Assembly: GCA_017998095.1 (NCBI GenBank)
Contig: JAGODU010000060.1
Location: 1 to 21,999 of the forward strand
DNA length: 21,999 nt
From: Prolixibacteraceae bacterium
GTDB lineage: Bacteria; Bacteroidota; Bacteroidia; Bacteroidales; Prolixibacteraceae
Direction: 5' to 3'
Of this stretch, positions 1 to 8,159 are shown piece after piece; within the stretch, counting starts at the first letter, position 1; each line of letters starts with the position of its first letter. Under the pieces are notes generated by a model. That model searched no databases. It was not told the DNA's origin and saw only the letters and a program-made list of their open reading frames with translations. A program made the translations under genes and the position numbers.

Positions 1-473
1 TCAACTGTCAAGTGAGAATCGTAATCACAACTGATAACATCCCACATGATGATTTTATATTTATTCTTTAGTTTTTTAAACTGAGAATTTTTCAGCAAGC
101 CGTATGGAGGTCTGAAAAGATTAGACGTTATAAGCTTATTAGCTTTTTCTATATTCTCAAAATAACTGCTGTCAGAGCATTTGAACCCCTTGATGTGATT
201 ATATGTATGGTTGCCAACGAGATGTCCTTCTTCCAATATTTCATGGAAAATATCAGGATACTTCATTACATTTTCGCCAACACAAAAGAACGTGGCTTTT
301 ACATCGTTAACTTTCAGTATGTTTAATACTGATTGTGTGACATCAGGAACAGGACCATCATCAAAAGTGAGGTATACAACCTTTTCCCCGGTAGGCATAT
401 GCCAGTAAGCATCAGGAAACATACCCGTAAACCATCCCGGTAAGTGAACATTCAAATTGAACCATTTACTCAT
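1..473 (-). CDS. Polysaccharide deacetylase (NodB domain), 3' end cut off by the window
   Basis: Reading the minus strand from the ATG at 473-471 gives 157 codons in frame before the left edge, so the C-terminal end is missing. The visible protein carries the NodB homology motifs in order: TFDDGP (residues 36-41, metal/catalytic Asp pair), NHTYNH (88-93, with the two metal-binding His at 89 and 93), RPPYG (121-125) and WDVISCDYD (144-152). Family members hydrolyse N- or O-acetyl groups from polysaccharides such as peptidoglycan or chitin-like polymers using a divalent metal. There is no signal peptide: the N-terminus (MSKWFNLNVHLPGW) is polar to amphipathic, so the compartment is uncertain. 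The start lies only 24 bp after the stop of the DUF2723 gene on the same strand, so the two are probably one transcript. The exact substrate cannot be told from sequence. Confidence 0.93.
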   Translation of the reverse strand, partial: MSKWFNLNVHLPGWFTGMFPDAYWHMPTGEKVVYLTFDDGPVPDVTQSVLNILKVNDVKATFFCVGENVMKYPDIFHEILEEGHLVGNHTYNHIKGFKCSDSSYFENIEKANKLITSNLFRPPYGLLKNSQFKKLKNKYKIIMWDVISCDYDSHLTV

Positions 474-497
474 TCTTTTATTCTTGAGTTTCAGTTT

Positions 498-3400
498 TTA
501 CAGAGCTACGAGCATGTCATAATACTTCTCAAAATCTGTTTTGATTTTATTATGCAGTTCGGCATTGCCCATTTTTTCAGTCATTACAGCTAGTTCATTC
601 AGATAATAAATATTGCTCCTTAGCTGATCGTCAAGCAGAACAAGATCTTTTGTATTCAGAGAGAAATAATATTTCAAATCTGATGTAAAGACGTCTGACA
701 TCTCTCTTATCATTTTGGTTGCTTTTTCTGTTTCTCCCATTTGCAGATATAATTTTGCAATTAGGACTGAGAAATAATCATGAGGTATTTTTTCAACAGG
801 AATTTCCTTGAAACACCTGTCCAATACCTGCAGGCTTTGTGATTTTTTCCCTTCAAGGTATAGGGCCTCTGCCAGACGACTGAAGTTGTTCTTCATATTG
901 TTCAGCATTCTCCTGTTGTTTTCATCTACATATACATCAGGATCATTTATATTGCCCCATTTGAATTTGTTCATCATGTTGTTGTACATGATGTCTGTGT
1001 CAACATAGCCCTTCTGGAAGTTTTCAGATGAGCTTAAGACCGGAACTATTCTATAGGCAAGACCTTCAAGCTTAAAGTATTTGTCCAAACTCATATACTT
1101 TTCAGTTCCAACTGATATTGCATAATAAATAGGACGTTTCCAGTTGTTGTTGTAAATCATATCGAGTATCATAAGCTGATCTTTACTGATATAGCTTCCT
1201 GTAAGCTCGATAAACATAGTATCAACAATCTTTGAATAATCTTTTGGAGCAACAACGCCATTTGCTATTACAGCATTTTTATCGACTTTCATGTAAAGAT
1301 TGCGCACCGGAAGATAAGCAGCATTTTCAGCCCTTGCAATCTTTGTTCTCGGGTCATCATCTTTTATGAAGTCAAGTGCTTTGCCAAGTTCAATGCTTTT
1401 ATCCTTGAATCTCGGGTCATCCATAAGATAAACAACATCTCGGATTCCCATTACATATTGATCATATTTGAAGCTTATTGGCAGAGGTTCTGATTTGTAA
1501 GCTTTTCTTTGCATCTGCTCAATATACCAGTCGGTTTGCAGGTAGCTTAAATTACAAACTCTCTTGTCAGTACCCACACCTTCTACTTCCTGATTATACC
1601 ACAAAGGATATGTATCGTTGTCTCCGTTAGTGAAAATAACGCCATTAGGCTGAACCGATTCCATATAGTTAAATCCGAAGTCACGGGCAGAAGTTCTGCC
1701 TGAACGATCATGGTCATCCCAGTTTTGAGCTGCCAGTAAAACTGGTACTGCAAGAAGAGAAACTGCAGTTGCAGCTGATGCCGATACAGTTTCAGAAGTA
1801 AATTTTTTAATTAATTGATACAGGAAAGCTACCCCCATACCAATCCATATTGTAAATGCATAGAATGAACCTGCAAATGCGTAATCACGCTCTCTGGGCT
1901 GATTAGGATATTGATTCAGGTAAACTACAATTGCAAGACCGGTAAAGAAGTAAAGCAGAAATACTACCCATAAATCTTTTTTGCCCTGACTTCCAGCCCT
2001 GAATTGGATGATAATTCCAAGTATGCCTAATATTAATGGTAAAAAGAAATAAGTATTTCGTCCCGGATTATCGGCAAATTTCTTTGGCAAGTCATCCTGA
2101 TTTCCCAATCTGGCTTCATCAATGAATTTTATACCGCTTATCCAGTTTCCATCTATGACATTACCATGTCCCTGGATATCATTCTGCCTTCCAACGAAAT
2201 TCCACATGAAATATCGCCAGTACATGAAATTTATCTGGTAGTTTACAAAAAACCTTATGTTCTCAGCAAAAGTAGGTTTTGTGATAGTTTCAGTTTCACC
2301 TGAAGCATTCCGGATTGTCTTTTTAATTCCTTTGATTTTACCCCAGTACTGATATGATTCAATATGACGAGGGTCGGACTTACTCCACATCCTTGGAAAG
2401 AAAGTACAAAATTCATCGTCATAATTTGGTTTAAATCTTTCTGTGGCAACTACATACTTGCCATTTTTGATCCTGTATTCTTTTTTATCAACAGAAGAAG
2501 GATTGTTCCTGTCTGTTGGAGTATTGTAGTACTGACCATAAAACAACGGGCGATCACCATATTGTTCACGGTTGAGGAAAGACAGTAAAGAAAATGCATT
2601 ATTGGGAGTATTCTGGTTCATAGGAGGAAAAGCATTCGAACGAATAGGAATGATTGCGTAAGTCGAAAATCCTATCAGAATGACTGCTAAACCTAAAACA
2701 ATAGTATTTAAAAGAACTTTTCCTTTTTTATGTGTGTAATATATGGCCCAAACTATCAAGGCAATAAGACCTAAAAGATAAATTATAAACCCGGTATGTA
2801 CCGGAGCACCTATACCGTTTACGAATATTCTTTCGAAAACAGTAGCAAGACTAACAACACCAGGTATAATTATATAAAGTATTGCACCAAGTATAACTGC
2901 TGAAATACCTAAAGCCCATATAATACCTTTGTTTGTTACTTTATATCTTTTGTAGTAATAAATAAAAGCAATTGCAGGGATTGCAAGAAGGTTTAAAAGG
3001 TGTACACCAATTGAAAGTCCTGCAAGATAGCAAATCAGAATAAGCCATCTGTTTGAATATTTTTCGTCTGCTACATTCTCCCATTTTAATATTGCCCAGA
3101 ATACTATTGCAGTGAAGAATGAAGAAGTACCATATACTTCAGCTTCCACAGCAGAAAACCAGAATGTATCAGAAAACGTATAGGCAAGTCCGCCTACAAG
3201 TCCACTTCCAAGAATTGCAATTGTTTGTCCCAATGTTGGATTTTCATCCTTGTTAATTAGTCTTTTGGTAAGATGGGTAATAGACCAGAATAGAAATAAA
3301 ATTGTAAATGCACTGGCCAGAGCCGATAGAATGTTCATCATAACTGCAGCTCCCTGAGCATTTGAGAATAAGGTAAAGAACCTTCCTAAAAGCATGAATA

Positions 3401-3563
3401 AAGGCGCCCCTGGAGGGTGGCCTACTTCAACTTTAAAGGCTGTGGTAATAAACTCTCCACAATCCCAGAAGCTGGCTGTGGGCTCAATTGTCATCAGGTA
3501 AGTAATGGCTGCAACAAGAAAAGTGAACCATCCGGTAATAATGTTTAGCTTTTTGTAGTTCAT
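498..3563 (-). CDS. DUF2723 / GT117-type integral membrane protein (putative protein O-glycosyltransferase) with C-terminal repeat region
   Basis: A 1021-residue multi-pass membrane protein. The N-terminal half carries many hydrophobic segments and the hallmark block IEPTASFWDCGEF (about 26-38, acidic pair D34/E37 in the first extracytoplasmic loop) followed by GHPPGAPLF (48-56). Later family-typical motifs are NQYPNQPRERDYAFAGS (550-566) and FTNGDNDTYPLWY (644-656). The last ~130 residues (LAEALYLEGKKSQSLQVL onwards) look like one or two TPR-like helical repeats. DUF2723 proteins are distantly related to GT-C glycosyltransferases, and the eukaryotic homologue TMEM260 is a protein O-mannosyltransferase. 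An envelope O-glycosylation role here is therefore inference. Length is usual for the Bacteroidota family. It is the first gene of a two-gene unit with the downstream deacetylase. A possible one-mismatch promoter element (TATATTCG on the minus strand, 3647-3640) lies 77 bp upstream, which is weak. Confidence 0.92.
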   Translation of the reverse strand: MNYKKLNIITGWFTFLVAAITYLMTIEPTASFWDCGEFITTAFKVEVGHPPGAPLFMLLGRFFTLFSNAQGAAVMMNILSALASAFTILFLFWSITHLTKRLINKDENPTLGQTIAILGSGLVGGLAYTFSDTFWFSAVEAEVYGTSSFFTAIVFWAILKWENVADEKYSNRWLILICYLAGLSIGVHLLNLLAIPAIAFIYYYKRYKVTNKGIIWALGISAVILGAILYIIIPGVVSLATVFERIFVNGIGAPVHTGFIIYLLGLIALIVWAIYYTHKKGKVLLNTIVLGLAVILIGFSTYAIIPIRSNAFPPMNQNTPNNAFSLLSFLNREQYGDRPLFYGQYYNTPTDRNNPSSVDKKEYRIKNGKYVVATERFKPNYDDEFCTFFPRMWSKSDPRHIESYQYWGKIKGIKKTIRNASGETETITKPTFAENIRFFVNYQINFMYWRYFMWNFVGRQNDIQGHGNVIDGNWISGIKFIDEARLGNQDDLPKKFADNPGRNTYFFLPLILGILGIIIQFRAGSQGKKDLWVVFLLYFFTGLAIVVYLNQYPNQPRERDYAFAGSFYAFTIWIGMGVAFLYQLIKKFTSETVSASAATAVSLLAVPVLLAAQNWDDHDRSGRTSARDFGFNYMESVQPNGVIFTNGDNDTYPLWYNQEVEGVGTDKRVCNLSYLQTDWYIEQMQRKAYKSEPLPISFKYDQYVMGIRDVVYLMDDPRFKDKSIELGKALDFIKDDDPRTKIARAENAAYLPVRNLYMKVDKNAVIANGVVAPKDYSKIVDTMFIELTGSYISKDQLMILDMIYNNNWKRPIYYAISVGTEKYMSLDKYFKLEGLAYRIVPVLSSSENFQKGYVDTDIMYNNMMNKFKWGNINDPDVYVDENNRRMLNNMKNNFSRLAEALYLEGKKSQSLQVLDRCFKEIPVEKIPHDYFSVLIAKLYLQMGETEKATKMIREMSDVFTSDLKYYFSLNTKDLVLLDDQLRSNIYYLNELAVMTEKMGNAELHNKIKTDFEKYYDMLVAL

Positions 3564-3715
3564 CGTTAAATGAATTAGTTATATAAATCGATGATCATCT
3601 TTTAATTAAGACTATATTAAGAACAGATAAATTGATGTGCGAATATAACAGAAACTTTCCTATCTATCTAAATGAGAAATAAAAATTGTGTTATTTTAGC
3701 CTAAACAATATTTAT

Positions 3716-3723
3716 TATCTTTG
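3716..3723 (+). promoter_or_regulatory. Candidate -7 promoter element for the Nudix/exporter pair
   Basis: TATCTTTG matches the Bacteroidota -7 consensus TAnnTTTG exactly and sits 26 bp before the ATG at 3750, giving a predicted leader of about 20 nt. No TTG is present at the expected 19-21 bp upstream spacing (the nearest, 3686-3688, is 27 bp away), so the -33 half is weak. It lies in the 186-bp divergent region shared with the DUF2723 gene. Confidence 0.5.
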
Positions 3724-3749
3724 AAAAAATGTAAAAGACTTTAGCAAGA

Positions 3750-4142
3750 ATGAAAACTGTAAACGTTAGTTGCGCCATTATTATTAAAAATGATACAGTA
3801 CTTGCCTGTCAGAGAGGACCTAATTCAGAGCACTCCTACGAATGGGAATTCCCGGGTGGCAAGAATGAAGAAAATGAAACTCCTGAAGAATGTATTATCC
3901 GGGAAATATGGGAAGAACTTAATGTAGACATTGAAATTATTAATCCGCTACATGAAATTGTTTTCAAATATCCTTCAAAGACTATAAGATTAATCCCTTT
4001 TCTGTGTTCCATTAAAAATGGAAATCCAACCCCCGTAGAACATCATACAATACGTTGGCAGTTAAAAAACAGATTGGCAGATCTTACTTGGTCTGAGGCA
4101 GATGAAAAACTAATTTATATTAATTCTTCTATTTTTAAATGA
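3750..4142 (+). CDS. Nudix hydrolase, MutT/(deoxy)nucleoside triphosphate pyrophosphohydrolase-like
   Basis: A 130-residue single-domain Nudix protein, the usual length for MutT-type enzymes. The Nudix box runs from G37 to V59 with E43, R51, E52, E55 and E56 in the expected register (G-x5-E-x7-RE-I-x-EE). The usual final glycine is Asn (N58), giving EELNV. The EWEFPGG segment ahead of the box and the strand starting VNVSCAIII match MutT-like proteins that act on 8-oxo-dGTP or other oxidised or non-canonical (d)NTPs. The precise substrate is inferred only from similarity. The stop overlaps the start of the LysE-type gene as ATGA at 4139-4142, indicating translational coupling. The start is supported by the promoter-like element just upstream and by the alignment beginning directly at the first strand. 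Confidence 0.93.
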   Translation: MKTVNVSCAIIIKNDTVLACQRGPNSEHSYEWEFPGGKNEENETPEECIIREIWEELNVDIEIINPLHEIVFKYPSKTIRLIPFLCSIKNGNPTPVEHHTIRWQLKNRLADLTWSEADEKLIYINSSIFK

Positions 4143-4771
4143 TAACATTCTTAGCGATTTTCTTTTCTTCTCTTATTGTTGCATTCTCGGGTGCTATGAT
4201 GCCCGGGCCTCTTCTTACCGTGACAATCAGTGAAGCTACTTCCAGAGGCCATGTTGCAGGACCATTGCTTATATCAGGTCATGCCATGCTTGAACTTTTA
4301 CTTCTAACTGGTCTGGTATTAGGTCTTGCCCCATTGTTTGAAAATGAATACTTCTTTATTATTATTGCTTTTCTCGGTGGATTAATAATGATGTGGATGG
4401 CTTATGGAATGTTCAAATCAATACCAACTCTGACTGTTTCAAATTCGGAAAATACTGGTAAAAAGAAAAACCTTTTTATTGCTGGTGCATTGATGAGCCT
4501 TGCTAATCCTTATTGGATAATATGGTGGGCAACAATTGGATTAGGATATATTGTCAGCTCTCTTAAATATGGATGGCTTGGTGTTGCTCTTTTTTTTATC
4601 GGCCATATTACCGGCGATATGATATGGTATTTTGCTATTTCTTTTGCGGTTGGAAAAGGTAAAAAACTTTTTACTGATAAAACATACAGAATTCTAATTG
4701 CTGTGTGTGGTACTTTTCTTGCCGGCTATGCATTTTACCTTGTTGCTTCAGGACTAAAGAAGATTATTTAA
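4139..4771 (+). CDS. LysE/RhtB-family translocator (amino acid/metabolite exporter)
   Basis: A 210-residue hydrophobic protein with about six membrane segments, the normal LysE superfamily size. Family signatures are the early MPGP motif (21-24) following GAM, the GHAMLELLLL stretch (48-57) and SLANPYWIIWW (120-130) before the fourth helix. A short charged loop (around 100-111, ENTGKKKN) separates the two halves. Members export lysine/arginine, threonine, homoserine or related metabolites by secondary transport. The substrate cannot be assigned here. Its ATG overlaps the Nudix stop by four bases, so expression is coupled. Its 3' end overlaps the stop of the alkaline phosphatase gene on the other strand by 8 bp (4764-4771), and no terminator fits between the two. 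Confidence 0.92.
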   Translation: MITFLAIFFSSLIVAFSGAMMPGPLLTVTISEATSRGHVAGPLLISGHAMLELLLLTGLVLGLAPLFENEYFFIIIAFLGGLIMMWMAYGMFKSIPTLTVSNSENTGKKKNLFIAGALMSLANPYWIIWWATIGLGYIVSSLKYGWLGVALFFIGHITGDMIWYFAISFAVGKGKKLFTDKTYRILIAVCGTFLAGYAFYLVASGLKKII

Positions 4772-5921
4772 GATCAAGCAATTCCGAAATTTTCTTAGGA
4801 ATATCTGTATTCTGCATTACTCCTTTAAAATTTTCTGACCCCGGACCAAAAGAATAAACCGGAACCATTGAGCCAGTATGATTAACAGTTGTGAAATCAC
4901 CTGTGATACTATGATTTTGAATATTGCCATTTTCAACTGAAAATCCACCTGTCTCATGGTCTGCAGTTACTATAACTAATGTTTCCTTGTTTTGAGAAGC
5001 AAATTCAAGTGCAGCTCCTATTGCTAAATCAAGATCAAGAACTTCCGATATTACATAACCTGTGTGGTTGGCATGCCCCCCCCAGTCAATCTGAGAACCT
5101 TCAACCATTAAGAAAAAACCATCTGGATCATTGTCAAGAATGTTTATTGCAGTTGTTGTGGCAATTGGAAGTTCTTCTCCTCTCCCCTTTAACTTGCCGG
5201 GATTGTGATCTTCTGATGTGAAGCCTGCCAGTTTTCCATTACTGATTTTCGAAATTTCTTCTATGCCGTATACTACCTGATAACCTTTATCTTTTAAAAT
5301 TGCAGTTAAATCTTTTTTATCTTTTCTTTTATTGAAATTTATTGAACCACCCCCAATGAAAACATCTATGTTGGTTTTTAAAAAATCCCCGGCTATTTCT
5401 TCATACATATCCCTGTCGGGCTGATGAGCAACAAATGAAGCAGGAGTAGCATGAGTTATCACTGAAGTTGAAACAACCCCTGTCGCCATTCCTTTTGCTT
5501 CAGCCTTTTCTCTAATATTTGGTATTGAAACGGTATCTTTATTTAATCCGATTGCTCCATTATATGTTTTCTCTCCTGTAGCCAGAGCAGTTCCTCCGGC
5601 AGCAGAATCTGTAATTAAATTATCTGCTGAATATGTTTTGCTGAAACCAATGTTTTTGAAATTATTGAAGAATAATTCACCTCCGTTTGCAACCATAGCA
5701 GCATAAACCTGCGATGTTCCCATACCATCACCGATAAGTAAAATAACATTCTTTGGTTTAGTATTTGTATTTGGTTCCTCGAAATACTTAACCTTGTGTA
5801 AGTTATTATTTTGGTAATAATCCGGATCGTCAACCGATATCTTTATATATTCTTTCTGGGCGGAAGAGTGTAAAGTGATAATCAATAAAAAAGATATTAT
5901 TAGAAAGCTATTTATTTTCAT
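4764..5921 (-). CDS. Secreted alkaline phosphatase (PhoA superfamily)
   Basis: 385 residues with a signal peptide (MKINSFLIISFLLIITLHSSAQ, cleavage probably near residue 21). Active-site landmarks: GDGMG (64-68, metal ligand D65), TDSAAGGTA (104-112) with nucleophile S106, HATPASF (157-163), R170 likely equivalent to E. coli R166, VEGSQIDWGGHAN (273-285) with E274, D279 and H283 as metal ligands, TADHETGG (319-326) with D321 and H322, and the last His in NHTG (347-350). By alignment by eye, the positions of E. coli Asp153 and Lys328 are occupied by His157 and Trp280, the combination known from Thermotoga and the Antarctic TAB5 enzyme. It removes phosphate from monoesters in the periplasm or outside. 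It is the last gene of a same-strand run after folC and the AlbA_2 protein, with a 63-bp AT-rich gap. No Pho box can be claimed. Confidence 0.95.
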   Translation of the reverse strand: MKINSFLIISFLLIITLHSSAQKEYIKISVDDPDYYQNNNLHKVKYFEEPNTNTKPKNVILLIGDGMGTSQVYAAMVANGGELFFNNFKNIGFSKTYSADNLITDSAAGGTALATGEKTYNGAIGLNKDTVSIPNIREKAEAKGMATGVVSTSVITHATPASFVAHQPDRDMYEEIAGDFLKTNIDVFIGGGSINFNKRKDKKDLTAILKDKGYQVVYGIEEISKISNGKLAGFTSEDHNPGKLKGRGEELPIATTTAINILDNDPDGFFLMVEGSQIDWGGHANHTGYVISEVLDLDLAIGAALEFASQNKETLVIVTADHETGGFSVENGNIQNHSITGDFTTVNHTGSMVPVYSFGPGSENFKGVMQNTDIPKKISELLDLK

Positions 5922-5984
5922 GATTGTTCTAAAAAAAAGTTTAAAATCTGACCCACTAAGATATATAAGTTTTTTAAAAAATAA

Positions 5985-6650
5985 TTATTTATTAAGCGAT
6001 TCAAGGTCAAAGTTTATATTGAGTGAATATGTAACCGGATTATTATTGAAGTCTGCATTTATACATTTCAAGAATAATAGTTCAGAAAGTATTTTCTCGG
6101 CATGAATCCTCGTTATTTGTGATATTCTGCAAAACTTTGATATTGTAATTGTTTTATTTTCTTCCAGATATTTTATCAATAACACTCTGGGTTCATCGTA
6201 AGTAAATAAAAGTCCTTTTTTACTTTTTTCAAGCTTCCACGACTTGATAAGTATATTATTGGCAGCAACATTCTCATCGGCTCTTCTTATGTAGACTACC
6301 CATTTACCATCTTCATTCATTGCATAATGAGGCTTTTCATTACTCTTTTCTACAATGATTTCAAGAACAATCTTTCCTTCAGCATCCCATTGCTGTACAG
6401 CAAATTTAACAGCCGGCCGGCTGTATATCTTTGCAGCTGCTTCAACCATATAGAATTCTTCATCCGAACTGATTCCTATTATCTTTCCATTATCCTTTAC
6501 CCCAATAAGCAATCGCCCTCCATCAGTATTTGCAAAGGCAACAAGTGATTTAGCAATCTTTCTTGAATCGTTAATACAATATTTGAAATCCTGTTGCTGG
6601 TGCTCCCCCTGCGATATTAACTTGAAGAGAGGATTAACATTTAATTTCAT
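5985..6650 (-). CDS. AlbA_2 (Schlafen-type) domain protein with C-terminal winged helix, probable DNA-binding regulator
   Basis: 221 residues. Residues ~14-125 match the AlbA_2 domain (formerly AAA_4, 'divergent'): GEHQQQDFKYCINDSRKIAK (15-34), then AFANTDGGRLLIGVKDNGKIIGI (38-60), and the IRRADENVAA strand/turn (121-130). The remainder (~150-215, EPRVLLIKYLEENKTITISK then ITRIHAEKILSEL) has the helix pattern of a winged helix-turn-helix. Bacterial proteins of this type are generally taken as transcriptional regulators or nucleic-acid-binding proteins. The bound ligand and targets of this one are unknown. It lies 63 bp before the alkaline phosphatase start and 103 bp after folC on the same strand, so co-transcription is possible, though the 103-bp gap could hold its own promoter. 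The first ATG fits the domain boundary. Confidence 0.88.
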   Translation of the reverse strand: MKLNVNPLFKLISQGEHQQQDFKYCINDSRKIAKSLVAFANTDGGRLLIGVKDNGKIIGISSDEEFYMVEAAAKIYSRPAVKFAVQQWDAEGKIVLEIIVEKSNEKPHYAMNEDGKWVVYIRRADENVAANNILIKSWKLEKSKKGLLFTYDEPRVLLIKYLEENKTITISKFCRISQITRIHAEKILSELLFLKCINADFNNNPVTYSLNINFDLESLNK

Positions 6651-6734
6651 CGGACAATATTTTGTTTTTAAATTGAAGGATGGAACATATATAATTCATT
6701 TTCCTTATTGCCAGGTAATTAATATTTTCCTTTT

Positions 6735-6754
6735 AAACAATTATAAAATTGTTT
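6735..6754. repeat. AT-rich hairpin at the 3' end of folC
   Basis: Perfect 8-bp arms AAACAATT (6735-6742) and AATTGTTT (6747-6754) around a 4-base loop, beginning at the folC stop codon when read on the minus strand. There is only one G-C pair per arm and no uridine run follows on the folC strand, so it is a poor intrinsic terminator and may instead be an mRNA 3'-end stem. Confidence 0.35.
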
Positions 6755-8022
6755 TATACTACTTCGGCTACTACAAATGTACTTCCTCCTACGAATATCA
6801 TATCATTTTCAGAAGAATTATTCTTTGCCGCCTCCAATGCATCTTTTACTGTTGAATATGCTTCTCCTGAAAGTCTATATACCAAAGCTTTCTCTTTGAG
6901 AATATTTTCATCAAGTGCCCTTTCAACAGATGCCTTACAAAAATAATATATCGCTTTTTCAGGAAGCATGCTTAAAACTTTAGTAATGTCTTTGTCACTA
7001 ACCATCCCAAATACAATGTGCAGTTTATCGTATTTTTCCATTTCAAGCTGCTTAGTTATGTATTTTATTCCTCCTTCATTATGTCCCGTATCACAGATTA
7101 TTAAAGGGTGGTCGTTTATCTTTTGCCACCTGCCCTGTAATCCGGTATTTTCTACTACATTCTTCAATCCATTTAGGAGGGCTTCCTTTTTTATTTTTAT
7201 ACCTGATGAATTTAAAATGTCAACAGATGATAGTACAGTTGCCAGATTCTTTTGCTGATAAATGCCGTTCAGCCCTAACTTATATTCTTCTGATGTGTTT
7301 TCATTAATAGCAAGGTATGATGCCTGACCAGTATTTTCAATTTTGTATTTTTTATCGGAAAAGACTATAGGTGAATTCATTTTCTTTGCCTTTTCTAAAA
7401 ATATTGAATCAGTTTCAGTCTGCGATTCCCCGATAATTACAGGTATATTTTTCTTTATAATTCCTGCTTTTTCTGTAGCAATTTTTTGGAGTGTATCCCC
7501 AAGAATATTGACATGATCATAGCTGATATTAGTTATCACTGAAACAACCGGAGTGATGATATTAGTGCAATCGAGCCTTCCTCCAAGTCCTACTTCAATA
7601 ACTGCAATATCTATCTCTTTTTCACGGAAATAATTAAAAGCTAAAGAAACTGAAAGTTCAAAAAATGAGAGCTTTAACTCATTGTTGGTTTTTAAAAAAT
7701 TATTTACAAAGTCTGTTACTGCTTTTTTGCTTATCATTCTGCCATTTACCCGTATCCTTTCACGAAAGTCTTTTAAATGTGGGGAAGTGAAAAGCCCAAC
7801 CTTATATCCTGCACTTTGTAAAACAGATGCAAGCATATGAGATACAGAACCTTTGCCGTTTGTCCCTCCTATATGAATTGTTTTAAAAGAATGATGGGGA
7901 TTGTTATAAAGATTGTCAAGGTAAATAGTATTGTCGAGATTGTCTTTATATGCAGCACTACCAACCCTTTGAAACATTGGTAATTGCTCAATTAAATATT
8001 CAATGGCTCTTTTATAATTCAT
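6754..8022 (-). CDS. folC: Bifunctional folylpolyglutamate synthase / dihydrofolate synthase
   Basis: 422 residues, full length for the Mur-ligase-related FolC family. Visible motifs: P-loop GGTNGKGSV (52-60), TSPHL (79-83), VGLGGRLD (144-151), ITNISYDH (163-170), EKAGIIKK (184-191, with the lysine K185 that is carbamylated in Mur ligases), QGRWQ (296-300), DTGHNEGG (311-318) in the C-terminal domain, and a closing FVGGSTFVVAEVV. The enzyme adds glutamate to dihydropteroate and to reduced folates with ATP in the cytoplasm. It is divergent from the PhoH gene, 137 bp away. A small inverted repeat (AACAAT-AA-ATTGTT, 8029-8042) lies 6-20 bases before its start codon and could occlude initiation, but is AT-rich. 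Confidence 0.97.
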   Translation of the reverse strand: MNYKRAIEYLIEQLPMFQRVGSAAYKDNLDNTIYLDNLYNNPHHSFKTIHIGGTNGKGSVSHMLASVLQSAGYKVGLFTSPHLKDFRERIRVNGRMISKKAVTDFVNNFLKTNNELKLSFFELSVSLAFNYFREKEIDIAVIEVGLGGRLDCTNIITPVVSVITNISYDHVNILGDTLQKIATEKAGIIKKNIPVIIGESQTETDSIFLEKAKKMNSPIVFSDKKYKIENTGQASYLAINENTSEEYKLGLNGIYQQKNLATVLSSVDILNSSGIKIKKEALLNGLKNVVENTGLQGRWQKINDHPLIICDTGHNEGGIKYITKQLEMEKYDKLHIVFGMVSDKDITKVLSMLPEKAIYYFCKASVERALDENILKEKALVYRLSGEAYSTVKDALEAAKNNSSENDMIFVGGSTFVVAEVV

Positions 8023-8159
8023 CTTATCAACAATAAATTGTTACAAAATATATCAATTTGAATACATTTTATCTGAAATAAAACGTCAATAAATTCTTAC
8101 ATTTAAAAAGAGTTTAATAATAAACATGTTTCTGCAAATAACCAGAAAATTTTATTACA

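Noticed and set aside
3640..3647. TATATTCG on the minus strand as promoter of the DUF2723 gene
   Set aside because: One mismatch in the key TTTG half and no matching TTG upstream; too weak to list as a feature.
4979..5221. 80-codon plus-strand frame within the alkaline phosphatase gene
   Set aside because: It is Gln/Leu-rich shadow sequence opposite conserved active-site codons.
5965..5995. TTTTTTAAAAAA palindrome between the AlbA_2 and phosphatase genes
   Set aside because: Pure A/T, expected by chance in such DNA; cannot be distinguished from a non-functional tract.
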